Origin: Campylorhamphus procurvoides
Taxonomy: Eukaryota > Chordata > Aves > Passeriformes > Dendrocolaptidae
Assembly: GCA_013396655.1 (NCBI GenBank)
Contig: WBMV01007805.1
Coordinates: 37,959 to 101,958 of the forward strand
Direction: 5' to 3'
DNA: 64,000 nt
Both the position numbers and the translations under genes were made by a program. The notes beneath the pieces are model-generated. The model saw only the letters and a list, made by a program, of their open reading frames with translations, ran no database searches and was not told the origin of the DNA. Numbering within the stretch: the first letter of the stretch is position 1; each line of letters opens with the position of its first letter. This document shows positions 37,301 to 49,300 of the stretch, piece by piece.

Positions 37301-40300
37301 TCCCAACTGCCTTTCCTAACACATTCCTCACATGCACCAGGGGGACTTCATCCCTTCCTGTGGCAGTGGAGGTTCTGCTTGGGCAGGGCTAGCTTGGGTG
37401 GGGGAATCTGCAGTGTTAAATAACCAGGTGGCCTTTGCTAAATGCAGATCCCAGTGTTTGAAGGGCCCACGCCCCATTGGCTTCAATGGGGTTTTTAACA
37501 GCCCATCGAACCCTTTAAGTTTCCCAGGGGCTGGTGCCTGGCAGGGAATGTGACACACCCACAGTCCCAGGTTCCCTGGCCCAGGGTCTGTGAGTCAGTG
37601 GTGCTGTGACTTCCTTCAGAGTGCACTGGCAGCCTCCACTCGACTGGCACACTGGCCATGAAGGGCTGTTAAAGGGTGAGTGAGTCTTGCTGACCACTCC
37701 CTGGCTCTCCAGTCCCCAAATCATCTCCTGGATGGGGGTCACAGAGTCCCAGTTGGTGTGGTGTTGCTGGTGTTGCACTGTTGTGGTGGCTCTTCAGCCC
37801 TCAGCAGTCCCCCAGCAGAGGGGTCCTCTGAGAGACCAGGCAAGGTGGTGAGCTGTTTAATCCCCTCTGTCTCCACAGCAGCTATCCCAAGAGCCTGTCA
37901 CAATGGGGTGTTTTTGCCATATTGTCCCAGTCAGGATCACTTCAGCTTCCAGCACAGTTTGCTGTTGGAATCCCCCTGTCACCCCAGGAATGGAGATGGA
38001 CTCTGCCCCTGGTGTCAGCTCCTGTGGGTCTGCTGTGCCAAGGGATCCACACAGTCCAGTAGCCCCAGTTGTCCCTTTGCCCCACCCATCTGGAGTCAGG
38101 GCCCCCTAGTTCTGGTCGTAGCACTCACTGCTCACTTACAAATATGGCCCAGAGGTCCCTTCAAGAGGCTCAGGAGTAACATCATCCCTCCTGTTCTTCT
38201 GAGGACTTGCCCCTGGGAACTGAGCAGCATTTATGCTTGGACAGTTCCCTGTGGGGGTTGTGCTTCTCTCAGCTCACATTCCTTGCCATGGTCATTCAGG
38301 TCACCTCGTGGTGTGTCCCCTCTCTCTTGAGCAGGGTGGCACTTGCCCCCAGGAGCAGAGGCTCTGGTCAGTACTGGCAGGACATGGGACATTTCCTCTT
38401 TAGTTTGCTCAAGGCTTTCAGATCTGTCCACAGTTTTGGAAGTCTTTGCACAGCCGAGGTGCAGGTGAGTAGGGAGGAAAAAAGATCTTCACATTGCCAC
38501 AGTCAGGTGGCCATCTGACAGTGCCATAATTTACCTGTCCATCTCTCTTCTCAGCAGTCTTGGCAACCTGATTATCTGTGAGATCATTAACAAACCTGTG
38601 TGTGATGCCCTGCAGCTTCACCCAGCTGTGCCCAAGGAGTCAGATCCAGGTTTGGGCTTCTCTTCTGCCCCTCAGCTTTGCTGGCTTTGCTGCTTGTCCC
38701 TGCCTTTGGTTAATGGGCTCTGGTCAAGGGCTCATGTTATTTTTACTTCCCAAGATGACTTTGTCTTCTCAACTTTGTGTTGTTCTAGACAAGCAGAGGG
38801 GACTTGTGATCTTTGTAGCAGGAGGTTCCATTTTATAGAGAATTAAGCATACGAAAATGAAAGTGGTGCAAAGTCAGGATATCTCTGATTAGAGAGAGGC
38901 CTTGGGATTTTTGTGAGCTAATTCCTGTTGATGAACAGAGACACATATTATTTAAATAGAACATCAACATAATCTTAACAATTTCAGTGGTATTTGCTCA
39001 CTTCCATGTTTTTCTGATTTTTCCTCTGAAGCTACAGAGCTTCAGCTCTTACCTGTTTATATGTCTCTGCTAAATGAAAAATACTTGTGAGATCACCTTT
39101 TTATTCCTGAGATCAGTACTTTAGGATCACTTCAGTCCTTGCCTTAATAAGATAAGCAAATTAATAAGCTTAAATAGTAAGCTAAATAAATGAAGCTATT
39201 AGATTGCAATTAGCCTGTCTTTAGCCATGCCTTTTAGTCCCTTGAATAGTACTTGAGGCCTCTCTGGTCCTGTCATTTTTACCTGTTTCCTTGAAGAACT
39301 AACCCAGGGTGGTGGTTGTTGCAGCTTTGCCCTTACCCAGTTGTGTTTTCATCCCTCCTGTTGGCACGTGGAGAGCCCAGGTTTGTTCCTCCAGCATTCT
39401 GCCTATTCATGGCTTCCCAAGCCCCGCCAAGCTTGTCTAGCTTTGCTGCCTTTCTTTCCAGGCTTGTTTTCTGCTTCAAAATCCAGCAGATACTGAAATG
39501 AATATTAACGATAACTATTTTTAGTTTACAGGATTGGATCATAATCAGATTACTTCAGCCAGGCTTATTTCCCACTCAGCCCGTGCTGCTTTGAGTTCCT
39601 TGATTCTCGTATCAACCTTTCAGTGTGTTTCCTACTGTGAGGCTCATCCAAATCTGATGGTGGTTATTTTGGTTTGAAATACTTGGCCTGAATAACCTCC
39701 TTCCACTTGTGTACAGTGCCACTGCTTCAAAACTCATTGAAAATCAACATTTAGCTTGGAGATAAGTTTGTTGGTTTGAGTTTCTGTTTTGTTTTTGTTT
39801 TTTGGACGAATCTGGCTTGTCCAGCTAATTAAAAAAATAATAATTTATGGCATTAACTTTACGTAGGCAGTGGTGGTGCAAGGTACAAACCCAGGAGTGT
39901 GTCAGAGGTGGGTGCTGCTCCTTGGCATGTGCCAATGCAGGTGCTTTCTCTCTCCCAGGAAAACTGAAAGTGAACTCAGCCTGTCCTGCCCGACCTTTTA
40001 TTAAATTGGGAAATGTTGGAGTGAAAGGTGGGTTGGGGCAACAGAAGAGAGCAGAGTTTCCCAAGGGGAAAGGGCTAGCAAGGAGCAGAAGTATGTGCAG
40101 TTGTGTGGTTGGAGAGGGAGCTAAAAAAGGGATTGTGAGCAGGAAATGATGTGCCTGTAACAGAGAAGGGGGTTGGCAGTGCTGGGTGTGTGTCCTGGAC
40201 TGCTGGAGTGAGGGAGAAGGCAGTAAATGTTAAAAGAGGAGCAAAGGGCAGCATTTATTCATGGCCTGAGCACTTGGTGTCCAGGAGGGAGTAGCTCCCT

Positions 40301-43300
40301 GGTGCTGGGCTGGAGGAGGAAGGACAGGGGGATGGCAGAGGTGCTGAAGGAGGGAGGAAGAACAAACCTTTAATAGCAGGAAGAACGGCAGGTGTGGAGA
40401 TCCAGGCTGCTCCTGAGGTGTCTCTGGAATGAGACCGATGAGCTTCTCACTCCCATTTTATCCTCTCCAAGTTGCACCTTTGGATGAGGCTCAGCTTTGG
40501 TCACAGCCTTGCTCTGTAATATCCGTGAAACTCCAGGAATTGGAGGCAGCAGAATTGCTGCTCACTCTGAAAAGAGCTAAAAAGCCAAACCAGAGGAGGA
40601 ACCCCCACACCTGCTGCTCAGAACAGGCTGCAGGGGGATGGCTCGGGTGCTCCCAGCCAGCTGAACAAAGGCTGGAAGTGCTGGGGGCTCTTTTCAGCGT
40701 GGAAGTTTGTGCATTCCTTGGCTTGTGAGAGTGGAGTGGAACACCCCATTTCCTATCCACACTTGGTAATAGATTCCGGTATCTTAGAGAGTTGCCATGG
40801 TGATAAAAAAGGGAACAGAATCTGCTTGTCTTCCTGGGATAGCAGAATTATTAAATTAAATGCTTCTTTTCCATTAAAAAAGGGTGTCATTATCATATTT
40901 CTGAGAAGAACTGTTTTAGAGCAGAAATAATGTGTTTAAGCTGGTGTCCTGCATTCATCATGACTCTTCTTCAGGCACCTCCAGCCTTGCCTTGTGCTTG
41001 GGGTGCACCTCTGCATTCCCTTGTTCCCTGGTGGAACAGCTGCCTAGAAAACACCTTGCTTGGGGAAAAGGCTGCTTTTGATGTGATGGACAGAGGTCAT
41101 GGGGTTGTGGCCACAAAGAGCTGGGCAAGAAGAGAGACTTGCCCAAAATTGGAACACAGAAGCACAAGCAGAAAAGGTGGGTTGCAGAGAACGAAGCGGG
41201 ATGAAAGGAGGGAGCTGCCCCAGGCTGGAGGGCAGGGATTGTGGTTGCCAAAACCAGTGGCTGTGGCAGGGACATGAACTGAGAGAGGAGAGGAGAAGGC
41301 AACAGGGAGGGAACATCCCGAAGCTGAGAACAAAATGGGAGGGAACAGCAACATCACCGGGTTTTCAGAGAGCTGCTCTCAGCTCTTGGCATGGAGAGGC
41401 ACTGGCTGCCTGGCAGAGCTGGAGTAGCCCAGTCAGGCACATCCCTCCCTGCCCAGGCATTGCAGGTGGGAAAGGGAACAACTCACACTGCCTTGCTTTT
41501 TGCTTTGCTCCTTTCAGGAAAGGGAATTTAACAAACTTCAAGCCAAATACAAATCTTTGTGATGGCCCGAAGTTCCCCATGAAAACAACGGTTCTTACCA
41601 GGTTGTTACCTTCATGTCCTTGCTGGTTTATCTTCTCTGATGGCTTGTAATTACCTGGTAGTCTTCTCCTATTTTGGGAAGTATAAAAACAAAGGTCTCT
41701 GAGTATCTTCCTCCTCATTCCACACGGGGAGAACCTGGGAGCAGAGGCAGGAGCTGCAGCCTTTGAGCCTCCTGAGGCCTTTGCTTGGGAGCTACAGGTT
41801 TCAGTTTGCAGAATGGACAAGCAGGGTAAAACCTTTCCTACTTACAGCCCCAATCCTCTGCTTCTATTTACCAGTTATCAGCTAGCTGTGGTTTAAAGTT
41901 CCACAGAAGCCACGGAGATAATTAGCCAGGAACTGCAGTTAATTCCTCATGTCTTTCAGCGTGTGATTTCCTAATTCCTCCCTTCCTTCCACCTCCCATT
42001 TGCTGCCTGCCCAGCAGGGAGGGGCTGGCGGGGGTTGGCTGTGCTGGGATCCCTCCCTGGCTGTGGCTGCTGCTGGAACTGCATCCCTGACAGCTCTGGG
42101 ACACTGGGGGTCTTGGGGCTGGGTGGCACCAGGTTGTTCTGCCACTGAGATTCAGCGGTCTTGGACTTGGGAACTCTTAGAAACTTGCTTGGGAACTCTT
42201 AGAAACAGAGAAGGGTTCCTTGGAGGAGGCTTTGCTCTCCCAGCCTCTGGAAATCACAGTCCTGGTGGTCCCAACTCCTCCTAAACTGAGTTTAAAACCC
42301 CCGGAAACAACGAGCATCTTTTAAGTTTTAATGAACTCGTCCAGTGAGGAGTTTTTGTCTCCATATTCACTTCAGGGATTGCCACGTAAAAAAGGGTCTT
42401 TCCACCTTTTCAGATTATTTTTTTAAATGGACTTCAAACAAAAAGAAATCTTTGGTGGTTCCTTTCCTTGTCAGTAATTTACAAAAATGAAGTGTAGTGG
42501 GTTAAAGGGCATGTCTAATGGTTTACAGTGTTATCAGGCTATGCTATTTTTTAAAGGTTATAGACTGGTGTAAGTGCTTAGCCTTGGGTTCCCTTTCCTT
42601 AGGGAAGCACTGAAATGGCAGAGAGCAGGGTTACCAAAATACAGAGTTTCAGCTGGAAGGGACTCTGCTCCAAAGGACAGCAAGGCACTTCTTCAAATTT
42701 TCAGCAAGTATTTATGACTTAATGACCACCTAGAGGAGGAAAAATTATCCTCATCCTACTAAGCACTGGGTTTGGGAGACTTGAAAGGTTGCTTTGTTGT
42801 CATACTGAGTTGTGAGATGTTTAATAACAAGATCTATTGAAAAGGAAATGTTAAAATAAAATGAAACACTCACGTGGTGGTGCCTGTTAGGATTGCAGAT
42901 CCTCAGTGCTTTGGGGGTGTTCTGGTGGTTTAGAGTTTTAACAGAATCGAAATGACTTTTTTTCTCTTTTTTGTCTTTTGAGACCAAAGTATTTGTAACA
43001 ATTTTTTCAAAAAATCTCTTTTTAAACTCATTAATACACAAGTGTTAATGAGATGAGGAAAACCTCTCTGCTTCTTTTGGAGCAAGGACTTCAATTTGGT
43101 GGCCCCAAGGAAGTTGCAGCACAGAGGTGGTTGCCACAAGAGTCAATGTATTATCCCATTTAAAAAACCAACAAACTCCACCAAATTTTAAAGCAAAATC
43201 AAAGAAGGCTGGAAGGGCCAGATCCCTCCACAGGCAAATGAAGTTTGGAGCTGGGAATTGGGCACAGCCCAGCAGTTCCTGTTCCTGTTGTGGCCTCTGG

Positions 43301-46300
43301 AAGGTTTCAGGAGTTGGTCATAATCTTCTCCAGAATCTCACTTTGAGTTTCAGACCTTTTCTTCACTGCTAATCTGATAGATCCTCAAAGCATTCATGAA
43401 TAGCTGTAGTTACCTTTCTCATACCTTGTCTGAATTAGTGGGTAATTTTATTAAATGCTTTGCTATTAATTCTTCAGAGAAGAGCTGCCAAAACCCGTGG
43501 TGTAATAAATAATAATTGAATTAATTTTTTGAGCCGTGCAGCCAACAAAGCACACACAGAAATACAGAAAATAGAATTTTTGATGCTTGTGCAATGTGAT
43601 AGTAGCCAATAGAACTTCTCTTTAAAAGCAGTCTTAGGGCTAAACTTTCGATGCTGTTTTTTGGTCTTTTGTGCTATTTGAATTATTCAGCTTTGCTCTG
43701 GAACACAGCATGTACTTGATAACCTCTTGCATTGCCAAGTAACAGCTTTTGGGATTTTTTTCATGTGTAAAGATAGAATGTCTTGTACAGTGAGAAAAGG
43801 CCCAGATTTGGCAGCAGGCACCGTGCAGGATGGAGGGAGAGGGAGTGTTTCCTAAGGAAGCTGCTGGGCCAGCTGTCTGCAAGGCAGGGGTGCAAAGGTC
43901 ATGGCCAGAGAGGGCAAGGCTGGGCAGGCTGTGTGTGCTGGACTCTGCCCCCTGGCATTTACTGCTCCTCACCAGCACTTGTCACCTGCTCCTTCAGCCC
44001 CTTTCCTGTACGCATGAACAGCACCCTCTGAGTAATCCCTCCTTCTGGGGCTCTTACTGGGCTAAACTGGTGTGTGCCACGGGAACAGTCCTGAATCCCT
44101 GCTGGGAAGAGACCAGGACATGGAAAACCTCTGTGGTGTGTAAGGAAGGGCTGGAGAGGTCCAGGGAAGAGGAAAATGCAGTTTAATATTTCCAGTAAAG
44201 ACTTTGCTCAGTGGTTGGATTTATATTTAAGAGGAGAACAAGTGTGGTCTGTTGAGCATGTCCTGTGAGGAGCAGCTGGGGGGGCTCATCCTGGAGAACA
44301 GGAGGATCAGGAAGGACCTTCTGGCTCTGCAACCCCCTGACAGGAGAGGGGAGTGGGGGCAAACAAGGGTCAGGACAAGGGGAAACAGCCTCAAGTTGTG
44401 CCAAGGGAGGTTTAGGTTGGATATTGGCAGGAATTTCTTCCTGGAAAGGGTTGTCAGGCATTGGAAGGGGCTGCCCAGGGAGGTTTGGAGTGCCCACCCC
44501 TGGAGGTGTCCAAGGAAGGACTGGATGTGGCGCTCAGAGCTCTGGGCTGGGGGACAAGGTGGGGATCAGGCACAGGCTTGATGATCCTGCAGGTCTTTTC
44601 CAGCCTAAGTGGTTCTGTGACTGAAATTTCCTCTCTATTTCGAGGTGAGGAAGAAGGATCCTAGTCTTAGTCATCCCCTTTGGAAGAAATAAATTCCTGC
44701 TAGAATGTCTTTTCAGGACCTTTTGTTCAATTGGCTCCAGTAAGAGATGTCACCACTGGAGAGGCTCCTGCAGGCCAAGGGGCTCTTGGGATGGACGGGG
44801 ATTGTTCATTCAGTCCTGCTTCTTCTTGCTAATCTTGAGGAGTTTGGGGTGTCCTTTGGCAGCCTTGGATAGATGTCCTTTTGCTCAGACACTTCTCAAG
44901 CACCAAAACATAACCCAATAACCATTTGCTCGATGTATTCCCCTCCCTTCTCATCTAGACCATGTCCAAAGTCATGCCTTGTGCACGGAATGCACAAACA
45001 TCCCAGGGCTTGAGGTTTGTTGGGTCTGCAAAAGCTTCTGTAGGGCTGGAAAATGTGATTTCTGTCAATGCAGATTGGGAAAGATAATCTTGTGTTTGCC
45101 TTTGACTTTTTTAAGTTGAATTGCAAGAAGTCAGCTGTATGTATTTGTAAAGCATCTTTTTAGAATATATTTTAACTTGATAACTTGATTAAAGTTGTGA
45201 AATGGTGAAATTCCTATTGAGGATTTAACACTGAGCAACTTAAACTGGAATTTGGTCTCTGCGAGCGCCAAGACGGATGTTTAACTGTGTGGGGGTGGGT
45301 TTTTGTGTCTCTGTGGAATCACAGCAGTTCTAACCAGCCCATTCATTCTTTTGCAGATGGGAATGGCAGGTAACACTAGTCCCTTTGGGCAGCCTTTCAG
45401 TCAGACTGGAGGGCAGCAGATGGGAGCTACGGGAGTGAACCCTCAGTTACCGAGCAAGCCGGGCATGGCCAACAGCCTGTCTGCCTTCCCTGCCGACATC
45501 AAGAGTACTCCCGTCACCAGTGTGCCAAACATGGTGAGTTACACCTGCTGCTTCCAGCAGTTTTGCCTCCTCCTGGTGCTCCCTAAATCCTTGGGTGACC
45601 CACCTTATCAAATCACTTCCCATTTTAGCACTGGCATTGCCCCCTGGCTCCTTTGTGTGCGTTGTTATGCAGTATTTCACTTTCTAAACAATCCCAGGGG
45701 TTTGGTACCAGAATTGCAGTGCATCCTTTCATTTTGTCTGGGGCATTTAGTTCCAAACCAGGTAGAAATGCCTTCTTTAAGCCCTGTTTGTCAGTTAGAA
45801 TGTGTTGGATGCATCAGCACCTTCCTGAAACTCAACAACCTCCCATTCCTGGAGCGTGTTGTGGTGAGCAGCCCACGTGCTTCTCACTTCATTCTGTGCA
45901 CAACTTGCAGCTCACAAGCCTATGAGAACAGTTCTTACTGGGATACCTTGCAAGTTTGTAGTGTTCTGTTTACTTCGATTTTCTTTATAAGGTGAAATTA
46001 AATATTCCCATTTGTCTCAGGATGTTGCATATTAATCAAACTGCTTGTGTTGTTTCTATGGAAACTCCAGCTTGTTGCATTTTATATTCTTATACATGAT
46101 AGCAGTTACTATAGAAACTTGTAAAACCTTCCTTAAGATGCAAATTACTTTATTTTTTAAGTTAAAGCAAAAACCAACTCTTTTTTGGCACGACCAATGC
46201 TTGTCCTTCCACCAGTGGGTTTGCTACCTGCCTGTCACTAAGAGGCTCTGTATGAGAGGCAACAGGATGTCATAAACTTCCTCTTTGCTCCTCATTTTAC

Positions 46301-49300
46301 AGGACCACTTCCTAATTTTTCTTTAGTCACATTGTGAAATCTTTATTATCATCTGTCATTCACTGCTGATGATTACGGAGAGGAATTTCAAACCACGTTC
46401 AGAATGCCACTTGCAGGAGTGCAGGATATTTGTAAAAGACAATTTGCTGCTGACTCCGCTAAATTTGTTTGGAAAAATTTTGGATCAGATGTGAAGCAAG
46501 TCAATTATTGTCCTGATTCTGTAGAGAACCTTCAGGTTTCCCTCGGGGACTGAGTGATTTTGAAGCCTCATTTTGTGCTCATTTAAATATCTGGTTCTGG
46601 CAAGCCTAAGTTATGATATATTCACTTACTGGTATAAGATGCAGTGGGAGATACTCAGGTAGAGTAAAAAAGGCATTTGCCATCCAGGTTTGTTTAGTGG
46701 TGGGAGAGAAAAGAAAAAACTTTCCTTTCTCCCATCTTGTCCAAGAGGCAGAAAAGTAGGAAAACTTTCCCAGTACTATCAATTGTGGTTTCTGTAAAAT
46801 GTCAGAAACACCAGCTGAGAGAACAGTCAGGACCATCTCCCTTTGTTTCCCAGGTGTCAGAGGGTTTGTGTGTCCAGTGCATGGAGAGCAGTGGCCATTT
46901 CAGCCAGAAGGTGTTGGAATTGTTGAGCCCAAAGGTCCCAGCTCATGTGTGGCTCAGAGGGGTGATGCTCCTGGCAGGGGTGGAGCTTCAAAACCTGACC
47001 TTTCCATCTAAACACTTATTGCAAAGCCAAGAATTTAAAGGGAAATGTCACACTTGTTAAAATTGAACCCTTCTTTGGTAGCAGTGGGGAAGGCAGTGTG
47101 ATTGTTTGGGAATGCCACATCCATGGCCATTTGCTGTTCCTTCCACTGGGACTTTGCTTTGCTCAGTGACCAACGTGAGCAGAGCCCTTGGAAAGAGCAC
47201 CTGCTCAACATCTAGTTCTGGTTTTGCTGCCTGGTGTGTAACTGTGGACACTGTTGGGTGGATGCTGTGACCTATTTCCCTCAGGCTCTTCCAAAGGGCT
47301 TTCCCATGGCAGCCAGCACTGGAGCAGGCCTAGCTTTTAGGATTAGTTAATTTTTGCAGCTCCTCTCTGGGGTAAAGATGTGTTGCCCCAGTTTTAAACA
47401 CAGCAAGACTGGGAGAATCTGCTGACTCAGAACTGGAGGGGTGTAGGTTCTGAGTTGCTAAACCTTATTTCATATGTTAATATGTTCTCAAGGGGTACAA
47501 TAAAACACCCACAGCAGTTGAGTGAGTTCCAGGAGCACACATCTGAGTGACATCTCACACTGGGCAGCAGAAATGTGACCCAGGGACAGGCAGGTGCCCA
47601 GGGCAGAGCTGCAGTGGTGGGGCAGTCAATCCCTTTGCCATTTCTGTGTCCTGGGATGTTTCAGCACCCTGCAGATGATGGTGTATTTAATGGGGGGTCT
47701 GCTGGAGACCCTGCCTGTCCTGAGCCCTGAGGGGTGTTGTGTTAACATCTGCCAAAAATGAACCCCTGGAGGATCAGCTCAGGCTCCATCTACTACAGCA
47801 AGTGCAAGGCCAACTGCATATTTTAAAAATAAAACCCTCCAGGGTCTTTGGTGGGATGATTGAAACCACATATCTTGCTAAAGCAGCCCTCTGTAGTATT
47901 CTTATCAGAAAAGGGCCCCCAAAGTGCTATTCCATGTGAGAGACAAGCCCATGTGAATGAGAGCACTGGTGATATGTGGCATATCTGAGGCAGCAAACCA
48001 CACTGCAGCCTGGCATTGAACACTGTTTGCCACGGGGAGTATTTAAATAAGAGGAAATAGAAAAGTGCAGCCATTGCCTGAACACCCCAAAGTCCTGGAA
48101 AACAAGATCTTTTTTAAATGCTCCTTTCAGTCTTTAGCCTTCCACCTTGTATGTGTGCTGCAAAAGTAAAAGATGAGTAAGTTTCTTACCCCACTTCATT
48201 CTAATTGTTGTGTGACACCCCTGCCCCCAGCACTGACCAGGAGTTTTGGCACATGCCCCTGGCAGCCAGGACAAGTGTGCTGCAGCTGTAGATTTGGGGG
48301 TTTTGGTCCAAATTCCAAAAATTGCCACTCTCCTGAGGACAGCCCTCTCTTCCCTCCCCATAAAGTGGGTCTCAGGAGTGTTAGCTCCTTGCAGCCTCTG
48401 TTCCAGGCATGACCTTACACTACAACCTGAGAAGCACATTTGGATTAATCCCTTTAATTAGAAAAGAAGAACAAACCTTATGGTATTAAAATGATTAAAA
48501 GGTCAGCATTAAGGTATTAATTTTCGGTGCCAGCAGGATGGATTGATTTTGCTGTTTGTTTTCTTTTAATGGCGGTTCCAAACAGCGTATTGGCTCTTAA
48601 TTTGCATGACTGCTACAGGATCAGTCCTCCTTACAGCACGGGCAGCTTGAAATCTGGAGGGAAAGGCTTCTTTCCAAAGGAGGGCTGTTGCTTCTGATGG
48701 TGCTGGAGGTTTTGGTGACACATTGCTGAGATTCAGTGTCGGATTCAGGACTGGGCTGTGCTGGGATCATCCCTGGGCTGTGCAAGTGAGCCCCGCTCTG
48801 CTCCTGGGCACTCTCAGCATGCTGGGCAGCCTGGTCAGGAGCCAGCAGGGATGGCTCTGCCTTTGGGATGGGCAGGCCCTGCCTGTGGGGTGGGGCAGGC
48901 TGTGCCTTGGGGAGGGGCAGGCCCTGCCTTTGGAAGGTGCAGTCTCCAGGAGGAGCTCTCACTGGAGGGAACCCTGGTAGACTTTGCCATCACACTCAGT
49001 TTTGCACTCTCTGCAGTGCTGCCTGTTCCAAGGGTGTTGATGGATGATGGTTCCTTCCTGGACATCCCAGTAAATCCAATATTTCTCCATGGATTAGGAA
49101 CACAATGGGTGGAAGTTTGCCTTCCAGACACCAGCCTGGCTCCACAGTTATCCCTATGGCCAGCAGATGGAGTTGAGAGAATGTTACTTTTTGGAAGCAA
49201 AGGAAATCGTTTCCCCTTGGTTCTTGACTTAGAATTGGAGCAGCACATCTTCTTCTGGTTTTTTTTCCTCATCTCTTACTAAACTACATCAGGACATTTC

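Larger units (their letters stand above)
24478..45356 (+). other. CREBBP: CREBBP intron 2 (20,879 bp)
   Basis: This is the largest intron in the window. Donor gtatgt, acceptor ttttgcag. It contains two CR1 copies, one antisense endogenous retrovirus remnant, and tandem duplications near 29.7 and 42.2 kb (listed separately). The rest is AT-leaning intronic DNA in which I see no gene, RNA or regulatory site that I can support. The many short open frames on both strands have no splice partners or family resemblance. Confidence 0.93.

Noticed and set aside
37680..38330. 216-codon + strand open frame
   Set aside because: It lies antisense to the retroviral remnant and has no recognisable protein character of its own.
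42640..42700. Possible repeat remnant 'cagctggaagggactctgct'
   Set aside because: It resembles part of a CR1 terminus ('ttggaagggac'), but neither flank supports it.
48758..49282. 174-codon + and 145-codon minus frames in intron 3
   Set aside because: They overlap each other and a short G-rich repeat; no family resemblance.
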